8,855 nucleotides of DNA from Clostridia bacterium (GTDB taxonomy: Bacteria; Bacillota; Clostridia; Christensenellales; Aristaeellaceae), in contig JAEDIV010000107.1 in NCBI GenBank assembly GCA_016296675.1, positions 1-8,855 of the forward strand, written 5' to 3'. A model generated the notes under the pieces. That model was not told where the DNA came from. It did not search any database and was given only the letters and a program-made list of their open reading frames with translations. Shown piece after piece: positions 1 through 6,818 of the stretch. Both the position numbers and the translations under genes were made by a program. Position 1 is the first letter of the stretch. Each line of letters begins with the position of its first letter.

Positions 1-479
1 GCAAACGCATCGATGCCGAAGAGCTTGCAGATTTTTCCTGCCTTGAAGGCGGTCGCGGTGACGACGGAACGGATCGTCCCGCGCTTCTGACTGCGCTTGA
101 AAAGCACGGGAGAAACAAGGATTACGGTTTTCATTACGACGGTCTCGGCCTTCAGAATGACCACGATAAGCTCTGGGATGTTCTGACAGACGGCGGCTGC
201 GCGCTGTGCAACCTGCGCCCCGGCCACATCGTTTGCTTAATTTCGGCGCGCGAAGTAAACGGCGAAAAGCAGGTTCTGGCCATCGACAGCTATTCCGAAA
301 GCGCAGATCCGCGCATTCGCGATCAGGTTCGCGAAGTCGTCCCTGAAAGCCAGGTCGTCTCCCTGATCAGAAACGCCTCCGGTCTTATTACAGGCTATCA
401 GATTTCTCACGGCATGTTCTGGGTTCCGCTCACCCTGCCCAGAAATTTTAACCTCCTCTACCCTGTCGAAATGAAATAA
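1..479 (+). CDS. C-terminal part of a probable C39-like (papain-fold) cysteine peptidase domain protein, 5' end outside the window
   Basis: An open frame enters from the left edge (first full codon at 3) and ends at TAA 477-479, giving 158 residues with no stop and no start seen. Visible residues include a GGCALCNL segment (about 64-71), then PGHIVCLIS with His75, then a beta-strand-like VLAIDSYSES with Asp95. A Gly-rich turn, a strand with GH, and a following strand ending in (I/V)D is the layout around the His and Asp of C39-like papain-fold peptidases. The catalytic Cys would lie upstream, outside the window. No membrane segment is visible in this part. The gene ends 61 bases before the heparinase-family gene on the same strand, with a terminator-like hairpin between them. 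The family call is inferred from motif spacing only. It could instead be another C39-like fold protein without peptidase activity. Confidence 0.5.
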   Translation, partial: KRIDAEELADFSCLEGGRGDDGTDRPALLTALEKHGRNKDYGFHYDGLGLQNDHDKLWDVLTDGGCALCNLRPGHIVCLISAREVNGEKQVLAIDSYSESADPRIRDQVREVVPESQVVSLIRNASGLITGYQISHGMFWVPLTLPRNFNLLYPVEMK

Positions 480-486
480 ACCACAT

Positions 487-516
487 CGGCGCTCCGTATA
501 TGCGGTGCGCCGTTTT
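487..516 (+). terminator. Hairpin plus T-run after the peptidase-like gene
   Basis: A stem begins just after the stop codon: CGGCGC (487-492) pairs with GCGCCG (507-512), then a T/T mismatch, then CCG (494-496) pairs with CGG (503-505) around a TATATG loop. It is followed by TTTTATAT (513-520). This is the form of a rho-independent terminator. The T-run ends only about 10 bases before the ribosome binding site of the next gene, so it could be a partial terminator or attenuator rather than a full stop. Confidence 0.6.
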
Positions 517-540
517 ATATGCTTATAAGGAGGAAACAAT

Positions 541-2430
541 ATGTTTTACGCCGCAGTTTTAAAAGCCATACGCGAAAACGCCATTTCCCCCAAAGAACGC
601 TTTCACCCTTTCCCTACGATCGACGAGCGCGGAAAATGGGAAGCTTTGAGCGCGGAAGCAAAATCCTATTACGCTTCCTACGCAAAAAGCGCGCGCGAGC
701 GTACTTTCCCCATACTGCCCGCCCGCGCCTATATGCGATATCTCACTGACGGCAACCGTTCGGAATATGAAGAAATGTATTTTGAGCGGCGAAGAATGCT
801 GTTTGCGCTCGTGATCGACGAATGCATTCAGAACAGAGGAGAAAACCTTACCGCGGTTATCGATCTCATCTGGGCGATCGCTGAAGAATCCTCCTGGGTC
901 ATTCCTGCCCACAACTGCATTCACAATAAAGATTTCCCAGAATCGCTCCTTCCTGAAATTAATAAGGATACATACATCGATCTTTTCTCTGCAGAAACCG
1001 GCTCTCTTTTGAGCTGGTGTATGTATCTGATTCAAAACCGGCTGGATGAAAAAACCGATATCATTTCAAGAAGGGTATCGCTTGAAATCGACAAGCGCAT
1101 CTTTACACCCTATCTTGCCTACTCTGACTTCTGGTGGATGGGGCTTGATACGGATCGCGCGGTCAACAACTGGAACCCCTGGATCAATGAAAATGTGCTG
1201 GCCTGCGCACTGACAATGGAAAAAGACGAAACAAGACGCAATAAAATCATTGAAAAAGTTGGAAAAAGCGTCGACAGCTTCTTAAAAATCTATGCGCCAG
1301 ACGGCGGTTGCGACGAAGGCCCTTCTTATTTCAATGTTGCCGGCGGATCATATCTGGACTGTCTGGATCTTATGTACCGGGCAACAGACGGCAAAATGAA
1401 TCTCTACAGCCTTGAATTCACAAAGAACATGGCCCTTTACATCATGAACGCGCATATCGGACACCAGTATTACATCAATTTTGCCGACGCGCCGGGCAAG
1501 CTCTCGCCCGACGGTATGCTTTTGCTTCGTGCAGCCAAACGAATGAACGAGCCGGTTCTCAGGAACTTTGCAAGCTCTCTTTTGAAAAGCGGCGACAGCG
1601 CCAAGTATTACGGTGTGGATTACAACGTCATTCACAGAAGAATCGCCAATCTCCTCGAATTCGACGCTTCCGAGCTCACCGAAGACGAGCGCCCCCTTCC
1701 CCGCTCCCATGCGTTTTTCGGCATTCAGGTCTGCTCCGCGCGCGAAGATGCCTCTGTACGCGGTCTCTTTTTCGCCGCCAAAGGCGGAACCAACGAAGAA
1801 AGCCACAACCATAACGACATCGGGAACTTCATCGTCTACGTAAACGGCCATCCCGCGCTTATGGATATTGGCGTTGAAACCTATTCCAGAAAAACCTTCT
1901 CCTCTGAACGCTATGACATATGGGCCATGCAAAGCGGCTATCACAACACCGCCATCATAAATGGATTTGACCAATTGCCAGGAAAAACACACGCAGCAAA
2001 AGATTTCTCCTTTACAGACGACGGCGAAAAAGCCACCTATCACGCAGATATTGCCCTTGCTTACAGCGAAAATGCCGGCATAGCACGCTACGCACGCACC
2101 ATCATCCTAAACAGAACCCTTAAATCCCTCACACTTACCGATCAATACAAGCTTTCATACGTTTCAGAAGGCATCACCCTGCCCCTCATCTCAATTGCAA
2201 AACCCATCACCGAAAACGGCAAAATCACAATTCCCACTAAGGATTCCGCACTCGAAATCACCTTTGACGAAAGTATATTCTTAGTCACCGTCGAGGAACA
2301 CGATATGTCCGACGCCAAACTGCAGGCTTCCTGGAAAACAGATAAAGCATATCGTACGCTTCTTAAGCAGGTGCATCCGGATGCGGAAGGTTCATTTGCA
2401 TTTATAATGAAGCAAACATCCAAAGCCTGA
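541..2430 (+). CDS. Heparinase II/III family protein (probable polysaccharide lyase-like enzyme)
   Basis: A 629-residue protein starting at ATG 541, preceded by AAGGAGG at 527-533 with 7 bases spacing. Heparinase II/III-type proteins cleave uronic-acid-containing glycans by beta-elimination; the substrate here is unknown. The N-terminal two thirds fits the alpha/alpha-toroid: a hallmark EESSW (115-119) followed by PAHN (122-125), NWNPW (210-214), and DEGPSYFN (258-265), the conserved Tyr-containing segment. The C-terminal beta-sandwich half begins near residue 385 and carries FFAAKGG (410-416) and the hallmark HNHNDIGNF (422-430), the His-rich segment typical of PF07940, then GVETYSRKTF (444-453). 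There is no signal peptide or membrane helix, so it should act in the cytoplasm on imported oligosaccharides. Codons favour AAA and GAA, unlike the hydrogenase operon. No promoter is visible in the 61-base gap upstream, so it may be read from the upstream gene. Confidence 0.9.
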   Translation: MFYAAVLKAIRENAISPKERFHPFPTIDERGKWEALSAEAKSYYASYAKSARERTFPILPARAYMRYLTDGNRSEYEEMYFERRRMLFALVIDECIQNRGENLTAVIDLIWAIAEESSWVIPAHNCIHNKDFPESLLPEINKDTYIDLFSAETGSLLSWCMYLIQNRLDEKTDIISRRVSLEIDKRIFTPYLAYSDFWWMGLDTDRAVNNWNPWINENVLACALTMEKDETRRNKIIEKVGKSVDSFLKIYAPDGGCDEGPSYFNVAGGSYLDCLDLMYRATDGKMNLYSLEFTKNMALYIMNAHIGHQYYINFADAPGKLSPDGMLLLRAAKRMNEPVLRNFASSLLKSGDSAKYYGVDYNVIHRRIANLLEFDASELTEDERPLPRSHAFFGIQVCSAREDASVRGLFFAAKGGTNEESHNHNDIGNFIVYVNGHPALMDIGVETYSRKTFSSERYDIWAMQSGYHNTAIINGFDQLPGKTHAAKDFSFTDDGEKATYHADIALAYSENAGIARYARTIILNRTLKSLTLTDQYKLSYVSEGITLPLISIAKPITENGKITIPTKDSALEITFDESIFLVTVEEHDMSDAKLQASWKTDKAYRTLLKQVHPDAEGSFAFIMKQTSKA

Positions 2431-2507
2431 CCCTTTCAGCAAACGCCCGATATCCAAAAGGCAGGGGCTTACATTGGACACGATGCTGATATACCTAAAT
2501 TGCTTTT

Positions 2508-2540
2508 AGACACAAAAGCCGCCCCGAAGCTTCGGGGCGG
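2508..2540 (-). terminator. Perfect 22-bp GC palindrome with T-run on the minus strand, probable leftward terminator
   Basis: Bases 2519-2540 are a perfect palindrome: CCGCCCCGAAG is followed directly by its reverse complement CTTCGGGGCGG. Read leftward it is followed by CTTTTGTGTC (2518 down to 2509), the form of an intrinsic terminator for transcripts leaving the hydrogenase operon. Rightward, the bases after it (TTCAGATC) are not T-rich. Its right half plus TTCA is repeated in the hairpin at 2751-2785. Confidence 0.5.
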
Positions 2541-2541
2541 T

Positions 2542-2599
2542 TCAGATCATCAACAAACCTCCGAGAGAGGTATGGAGAGGGAGATAACTTCCTCTCCAT
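2542..2599. repeat. Dispersed structured repeat, copy 1 (54 bp shared with the right edge of the window)
   Basis: Bases 2542-2595 match 8802-8855 at 50 of 54 positions. The unit can fold as ACCTC (2557-2561) with GAGGT (2567-2571), and as ATGGAGAGGGAG (2572-2583) with CTTCCTCTCCAT (2588-2599). The second is a 12-bp stem with one G-T wobble and loop ATAA. All four differences from copy 2 fall in the two loops: one in the first (2564), three in the second (2584-2586). It starts immediately after a hairpin (2519-2540), as does copy 2. I do not recognise the family. Confidence 0.8.
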
Positions 2600-2677
2600 T
2601 TTCAATCGATTTTGGCGGCATGTACTTAAAAATCGCGCGTTTTCACAAAGCGTAGCAACTGTTAACGCTTCCCCTTT

Positions 2678-2715
2678 CCGATCCCCTGAAATCCCGCAGG
2701 ATTTCAGGGGATCGG
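2678..2715. repeat. Long perfect hairpin, 17-bp stem with CGCA loop
   Basis: CCGATCCCCTGAAATCC (2678-2694) is the exact reverse complement of 2699-2715, with loop CGCA. No T-run follows on either strand, so it is not a standard terminator by itself. It is part of the hairpin cluster between the two convergent operons and could be a transcript-end structure or a component of a repeat element. Confidence 0.75.
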
Positions 2716-2721
2716 CCCTTC

Positions 2722-2748
2722 CCATCAAAAAAGGTACTTTTTTGATGG
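2722..2748. repeat. Perfect 12-bp hairpin carrying A6/T6 in its arms
   Basis: CCATCAAAAAAG (2722-2733) and CTTTTTTGATGG (2737-2748) are exact reverse complements around GTA. The stem ends only two bases before the next hairpin (2751). The same hexanucleotide run appears on both strands, so it would place a U6 run in RNA in either direction. Confidence 0.7.
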
Positions 2749-2750
2749 CT

Positions 2751-2790
2751 TGAACCGCCCCGAAGCAATGCTTCGGGGCGGTTCATTATT
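2751..2790. terminator. 16-bp GC-rich hairpin between convergent genes, probable bidirectional terminator
   Basis: TGAACCGCCCCGAAGC (2751-2766) and GCTTCGGGGCGGTTCA (2770-2785) are perfect complements around an AAT loop. On the + strand it is followed by TTATTTCTG, a modest T-rich tail fitting termination of the heparinase-family transcript. On the - strand it lies 11 bases after the hndD stop codon and is followed by AGCCATC and the next hairpin. Its left arm is also the perfect reverse complement of 2529-2544, so the whole block 2529-2766 has 16-bp inverted ends. Confidence 0.65.
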
Positions 2791-2796
2791 TCTGAA

Positions 2797-4569
2797 TTAG
2801 TCCTTGTACTTGGGACGGGCAGCGTAATGAGTGTGGAGGAGCTCATGGGCCTTGTGGCTGTTGGGCTTCTCGAAGTACTCATCATACAGCTTCTGGATAG
2901 CGGGCAGCTCATGGGACTTGCGGACGGCTTTGCCGGCATCCTCAGAGTACAGAGCTTTCGCACGCAGACCCTTAACGTCAACATCTTCACGGATGGTGGG
3001 AGAAACGATCGGCTGACCGCCGCCGTTTACGCAGCCACCGGGGCAGCCCATAACTTCGATGAAGGTGTAGCTCTTCTCGCCCGCCTTGATGGCGTCAAGG
3101 AGCTTGGAGGCAGCGCCGGTGGAGTGAGCAACAGCAACCTTGACCTCAAGGCCGTTGAGGTTGTAGGAGGCTTCCTTCACGCCTTCGAAGCCGCGAACGT
3201 CAACGAAGTCGAGCTGCTCGAGGGGCTGGCCTACGATGGTCTCGTAAGCGGTGCGCAGGGCGGCTTCCATAACGCCGCCGGTTACACCGAAGATAACAGC
3301 TGCGCCGGAAGATTCGCCGAGCATCTCGTCGAAGTCCTCATCGGGCAGGCGGGCAAAGTCAATACCTGCAAGCCTGATCATGCGGGCAAGTTCACGGGTG
3401 GTGATAACGATATCAACATCACTCATGCCGTCATGGCCGAGTTCGGGGCGCTTGCACTCGAACTTCTTGGCGGTGCAGGGCATTACGGACACGACAACGA
3501 TATTCTTGGGGTCGATGCCAGCCTTCTCAGCGTAGTAGCTCTTGATAACCGCGCCTTCCATCTCGTGGGGAGACTTGCAGGAAGACAGGTTAGGAATGAA
3601 CTCGGGATAGTAGGTTTCGCAGAACTTGATCCAGCCGGGAGAGCAGGAAGTGATCATCGGCAGTACGCCGCCTTCCTTTACGCGGCCGACCAGCTCGGTG
3701 GCTTCTTCCATGATGGTGAGGTCAGCACCGAAATCGGTATCAAATACCTTGTCAAAACCGAGACGGCGAAGCGCTGCAGCCATCTTGCCGGTTACGAGCG
3801 TGCCGATGGGCATGCCGAATTCCTCGCCCAGAGCGGCGCGGACGGCAGGAGCGGGCTGAACGATAACGATCTTCTCGGGATCGGCGAGGGCTTCGAAAAC
3901 TTCCTTGGTGTCATCCTTCTCGGTGAGGGCGCCGACGGGGCAGACATTGATGCACTGGCCGCAGTTGACGCAGGCAGTGTCAGACAGCGCCTGGTTCCAA
4001 GCGGGCAGAATCTGGGTTTTGAAGCCGCGGGCTACCGGGCCGATAACACCGACGTTCTGAACCTTGTTGCAAACGGCTACGCAGCGGCGGCAGAGAACGC
4101 ACTTGGCGTTGTTGCGCAGGATAGCTACGCCTTCAAGATCCTGAACAGCTTTGGTCATGGGGCCGACATAGTGGTTCTCGTCCTCTACGCCGTACTCACG
4201 GCACAGAGCCTGGAACTCACAGGTGGTGGAACGAACGCAGCTTAAGCATCTCTTGTCATGGTTGGACAGGAGCAGCTCGAGGTTGACCTTGCGAGCATTG
4301 CGGACTGCGGGGGTGTTGGTTTTAACTTCTACATATTCTCCGGTGGCGCGATTCTTCGGAAGCGCCTCGACAGGATATACGCACGCAGCCTGAAGGGCGC
4401 GTCCGCCGGCTTCTACTACGCACATGCGGCAGGCGCCGATCTCGTTGATATCCTTCATATAGCACAGCGTCGGAATCTTGATTCCCGCCTGCTTCGCCGC
4501 CTCGAGCAGAGTTGTTCCGGCGGGTACGCTTACGGGAACGCCATCAATTTTGAAATTGACCATATTCAT
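2797..4569 (-). CDS. hndD: [FeFe] hydrogenase catalytic subunit of an NAD(P)-linked multimeric hydrogenase (HndD/HydA type)
   Basis: A 590-residue catalytic subunit interconverting H2 with protons and electrons in the cytoplasm, last gene of the operon. In order: an N-terminal [2Fe-2S] domain (Cys36, 47, 50, 63); a His-ligated [4Fe-4S] site (His104, Cys108, 111, 117); a two-cluster ferredoxin domain (CVLCRRCVAVC 157-167 and CVNCGQCINVC 200-210); then the H-cluster domain with L1 TSCSPGW (307-313), L2 MPCTAKK (363-369) and L3 EVMGCPGGCVNGGG (505-518). The C-terminus has the small-subunit-like HELLHTHY (575-582). Length matches HndD-type enzymes and lacks the extra C-terminal [2Fe-2S] domain of longer HydA proteins. 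ATG 4569 has AGGAGG 8 bases upstream and lies 37 bases after hndC. L1 has Ser where the textbook motif has a second Cys. Codons strongly favour AAG and GAG, suggesting high expression. Confidence 0.96.
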   Translation of the reverse strand: MNMVNFKIDGVPVSVPAGTTLLEAAKQAGIKIPTLCYMKDINEIGACRMCVVEAGGRALQAACVYPVEALPKNRATGEYVEVKTNTPAVRNARKVNLELLLSNHDKRCLSCVRSTTCEFQALCREYGVEDENHYVGPMTKAVQDLEGVAILRNNAKCVLCRRCVAVCNKVQNVGVIGPVARGFKTQILPAWNQALSDTACVNCGQCINVCPVGALTEKDDTKEVFEALADPEKIVIVQPAPAVRAALGEEFGMPIGTLVTGKMAAALRRLGFDKVFDTDFGADLTIMEEATELVGRVKEGGVLPMITSCSPGWIKFCETYYPEFIPNLSSCKSPHEMEGAVIKSYYAEKAGIDPKNIVVVSVMPCTAKKFECKRPELGHDGMSDVDIVITTRELARMIRLAGIDFARLPDEDFDEMLGESSGAAVIFGVTGGVMEAALRTAYETIVGQPLEQLDFVDVRGFEGVKEASYNLNGLEVKVAVAHSTGAASKLLDAIKAGEKSYTFIEVMGCPGGCVNGGGQPIVSPTIREDVDVKGLRAKALYSEDAGKAVRKSHELPAIQKLYDEYFEKPNSHKAHELLHTHYAARPKYKD

Positions 4570-4606
4570 TTGGCTTTCCTCCTACACTTCTGGATCTCTT
4601 GGCGAC

Positions 4607-6403
4607 TTACTTTCTGGAAATCGCGCCGAACTTACACTTCTCCATGCAAGCGCCGCACTTCAGACACTTGGCCTGATCGATAACGTGCGGGTTCTTGACA
4701 GTGCCGCTGATCGCGCCAGCCGGGCAGACTCTGGAGCAGAGCGTGCAGCCCTTGCACTTATCAGCGTCGATCACGTACTGAAGCAGCTTCTTGCAGACGC
4801 CGGCGGGACATCTCTTCTCGTAGATGTGCGCCTCGTACTCACTTCTGAACTGCTTGATGGTGGAAAGAACGGGGTTAGGAGCAGTCTGGCCAAGGCCGCA
4901 AAGCGCGGTCGCCTTGATGTTGGCAGCCAGCTCTTCAAGACGCTCGATATCGCCGTCTTCGCCCTTGCCCTCGCAGATGCGGTTCAGGATGTCCAGCATG
5001 CGGCGGGTACCAACGCGGCAGGGAGTGCACTTTCCGCAGGACTCATCAACGGTGAAGTCCAGGAAGAAGCGCGCGATGTCAACCATACAGTTGTCTTCGT
5101 CCATGACGATCATACCGCCGGAGCCCATCATGGAGCCCGCTGCGATCAGGTTGTCATAGTCGATGGGGGTATCCAGCATGGAAGCCGGGAGGCATCCGCC
5201 GGAGGGACCACCGGTCTGAACAGCCTTGAAGGCTTTTCCGCCGGGGCAGCCACCGCCGATGTCATAGATAATCTCGCGAAGGGTTGTGCCCATCGGGATT
5301 TCAACCAGACCGGAGTTGACGATCTTTCCGCCGAGCGCGAATACCTTGGTGCCGGTGGACTTTTCGGTACCCATGGACTTAAACCATTCGGAACCCTTGT
5401 TGATGATCTGAGCGATGTTGGCGTAGGTCTCAACGTTGTTGAGAATGGTGGGCTTGCCGAACAGACCCTTTACCGCCGGGAACGGAGGACGGGGACGGGG
5501 CTCACCGCGCTGGCCTTCGATGGAGTTCATAAGGGCGGTTTCTTCGCCGCATACGAACGCGCCGGCGCCTAAGCGGATGTGCATGTCAAAATTGAAGCCG
5601 GTGCCGAAGATGTTCTCACCCAGAAGGCCGTATTCACGGGCCTGCTCGATAGCGATTTCAAGGCGCTTAACGGCGATGGGATACTCAGCACGGACATATA
5701 CATAGCCTTCGTCTGCGCCAATGGCGTAGGCAGCGATGGCCATAGCTTCGATAACGCAGTGCGGGTCGCCCTCGAGGACGGAGCGATCCATGAACGCGCC
5801 GGGGTCGCCCTCGTCAGCGTTGCAGGCTACATACTTTTTGCCGGTGGAGCCCATGGCGAACTTCCACTTAAGACCAGTGGGGAATCCGCCGCCGCCACGG
5901 CCGCGGAGACCTGAATCAAGGATGGTCTGAACAACGTCTTCACGGCTCATTTCGGTCAGGACCTTTGCAAGGGCCTTGTAGCCGTCAAAAGCGATGTACT
6001 CATCGATGTTCTCGGGATCGATAACGCCGCAGTTTCTAAGAACTACGCGCTTCTGCTTCTCATAGAAACCGATCTCGTCGAGGGGCTTGATTTCATTCTT
6101 GCCCTCTTCCTTGGATCCGTCATAAAGAAGGCGGGTAACGATGCGGCCCTTAACGAGATGCTCGTTAACGATCTCATCAACGTCTTCAACCTTTACATGG
6201 CTGTAGAACGCGCCTTCGGGATATACGATAACAACGGGGCCGGCAGCACAAAGGCCGAAGCAACCGGTGCGAACAAGTTTAATTTCCTTTTCAAGGCCTT
6301 TTTCGGCGAGCAGCGTCTCAAAGCGAGCGAGAAGCTTGCCAGAACCGGAAGAAGTACAACCGGTACCGCCGCAGATCAGAATTGTGGAACGGAACAGCTC
6401 CAT
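4607..6403 (-). CDS. hndC: NuoF-like flavin/NAD(P)H-binding subunit of the hydrogenase complex (HndC/HydB type)
   Basis: A 598-residue subunit that binds FMN and NAD(P)H and passes electrons between the nucleotide, ferredoxin and the catalytic subunit; in known homologues it is the presumed bifurcation site. In order: a thioredoxin-like [2Fe-2S] domain (Cys11, 16, 48, 52); a NuoF core with the Gly-rich FMN loop GLRGRGGGGFPTG (165-177), CNADEGDPGAF (194-204) and the nucleotide-binding GAGAFVCGEETALMNSIEG (279-297); a [4Fe-4S] site SCGKCTPCR (455-463) with a distal Cys502; a CPAGVC pair (Cys532, 537); and two C-terminal ferredoxin clusters (CKGCTLCSRVC 550-560, CLKCGACMEKC 580-590). The fusion of these extra Fe-S domains marks the hydrogenase-linked rather than complex I NuoF type. 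ATG 6403 follows AAGGAGGT at 7 bases spacing and lies 29 bases after the hndB-like gene. Confidence 0.95.
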   Translation of the reverse strand: MELFRSTILICGGTGCTSSGSGKLLARFETLLAEKGLEKEIKLVRTGCFGLCAAGPVVIVYPEGAFYSHVKVEDVDEIVNEHLVKGRIVTRLLYDGSKEEGKNEIKPLDEIGFYEKQKRVVLRNCGVIDPENIDEYIAFDGYKALAKVLTEMSREDVVQTILDSGLRGRGGGGFPTGLKWKFAMGSTGKKYVACNADEGDPGAFMDRSVLEGDPHCVIEAMAIAAYAIGADEGYVYVRAEYPIAVKRLEIAIEQAREYGLLGENIFGTGFNFDMHIRLGAGAFVCGEETALMNSIEGQRGEPRPRPPFPAVKGLFGKPTILNNVETYANIAQIINKGSEWFKSMGTEKSTGTKVFALGGKIVNSGLVEIPMGTTLREIIYDIGGGCPGGKAFKAVQTGGPSGGCLPASMLDTPIDYDNLIAAGSMMGSGGMIVMDEDNCMVDIARFFLDFTVDESCGKCTPCRVGTRRMLDILNRICEGKGEDGDIERLEELAANIKATALCGLGQTAPNPVLSTIKQFRSEYEAHIYEKRCPAGVCKKLLQYVIDADKCKGCTLCSRVCPAGAISGTVKNPHVIDQAKCLKCGACMEKCKFGAISRK

Positions 6404-6432
6404 AATGCTTACCTCCTTAAGTGATCAATCGC

Positions 6433-6798
6433 TTATTCAGCTGCGCCGATGGTATACTCTACAACGGGCTGGCCGTTTACAACGTGCTCAGCTACGATGC
6501 GGGCGACCATTTCGGGAGTTACCTTAACATAGGTCACCTTGTCCTGACCGGGCTTGATGACGTCAACGATAGGCTCATAGCGGCACATGCCGATGCAGCC
6601 GGTCTGCGCTACGACAACGTCCAGAAGATTGCGCTTGCCAACTTCTTCGACAAAAGCATTCATAACGGGACGGGCGCCGGCAGCGATGCCGCAGGTAGCC
6701 ATGCCGACAACAATGCGGGTACCGTCGCTTTCACGGCGAAGGTTAACCTGGCTCAGCGTCTTATTACGGATTTTCTCCAGATCAGCGATGGACTTCAT
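6433..6798 (-). CDS. hndB: HndB-like (2Fe-2S) ferredoxin-domain subunit
   Basis: A 121-residue protein with a thioredoxin-like ferredoxin fold, by homology a small electron-transfer subunit of the tetrameric Hnd-type hydrogenase. The core shows IVVGMATCGIAAGARPVM (29-46, Cys36) and VVVAQTGCIGMC (61-72, Cys68 and Cys72), followed by a VTYVKVTPEMV strand-helix. Only three of the four Cys positions of a classical thioredoxin-like [2Fe-2S] site are present; I believe this is usual in HndB-type proteins, so cluster binding is uncertain. I chose ATG 6798 because GGAGGTG (6808-6814) sits 9 bases upstream. A GTG at 6810 would add MYSS but lies inside that ribosome binding site. The gene is 20 bases after the ATPase gene and 29 bases before hndC, inside the operon. 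Confidence 0.85.
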   Translation of the reverse strand: MKSIADLEKIRNKTLSQVNLRRESDGTRIVVGMATCGIAAGARPVMNAFVEEVGKRNLLDVVVAQTGCIGMCRYEPIVDVIKPGQDKVTYVKVTPEMVARIVAEHVVNGQPVVEYTIGAAE

Positions 6799-6818
6799 GG
6801 ATGAATACACCTCCGTGA

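Larger units (their letters stand above)
2431..2796. other. Convergent intergenic region, 366 bases, without a gene but rich in inverted repeats
   Basis: This gap lies between the converging heparinase-family and hydrogenase genes. The first 87 bases (2431-2517) show nothing beyond a weak GCTTTT/AAAAGC dyad at 2502-2519. From 2518 to 2785 nearly every base belongs to or lies between hairpins, listed separately: palindrome 2519-2540, repeat unit 2542-2599, a 6-bp dyad AAGCGT/ACGCTT (2648-2653 and 2665-2670), and hairpins 2678-2715, 2722-2748 and 2751-2785. No start codon with a ribosome binding site leads into a credible protein on either strand. Confidence 0.85.

Noticed and set aside
2542..2563. 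GGAGG followed by ATG-ATC-TGA on the minus strand in both repeat copies
   Set aside because: It is a two-codon frame with a ribosome binding site-like sequence. It is conserved, but so is nearly the whole repeat, so there is no independent sign of translation.
2431..2796. CRISPR array
   Set aside because: The repeats here are inverted hairpins without regular spacing or spacers, and only one copy of the 54-bp unit is present at this site.
2827..4245. A 472-codon open frame on the + strand, antisense to hndD
   Set aside because: It mirrors the GC-biased third codon positions of hndD, has no ribosome binding site that stands out and no recognisable domain. The hndD frame carries every expected motif.
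4478..5572. A 364-codon open frame on the + strand, antisense to hndC
   Set aside because: It is a shadow of the strongly codon-biased hndC gene, with low-complexity Ala/Gly/Val composition and no family features.
6799..6810. GTG start at 6810 for the HndB-like protein
   Set aside because: The GTG lies within the ribosome binding site GGAGGTG that serves ATG 6798.
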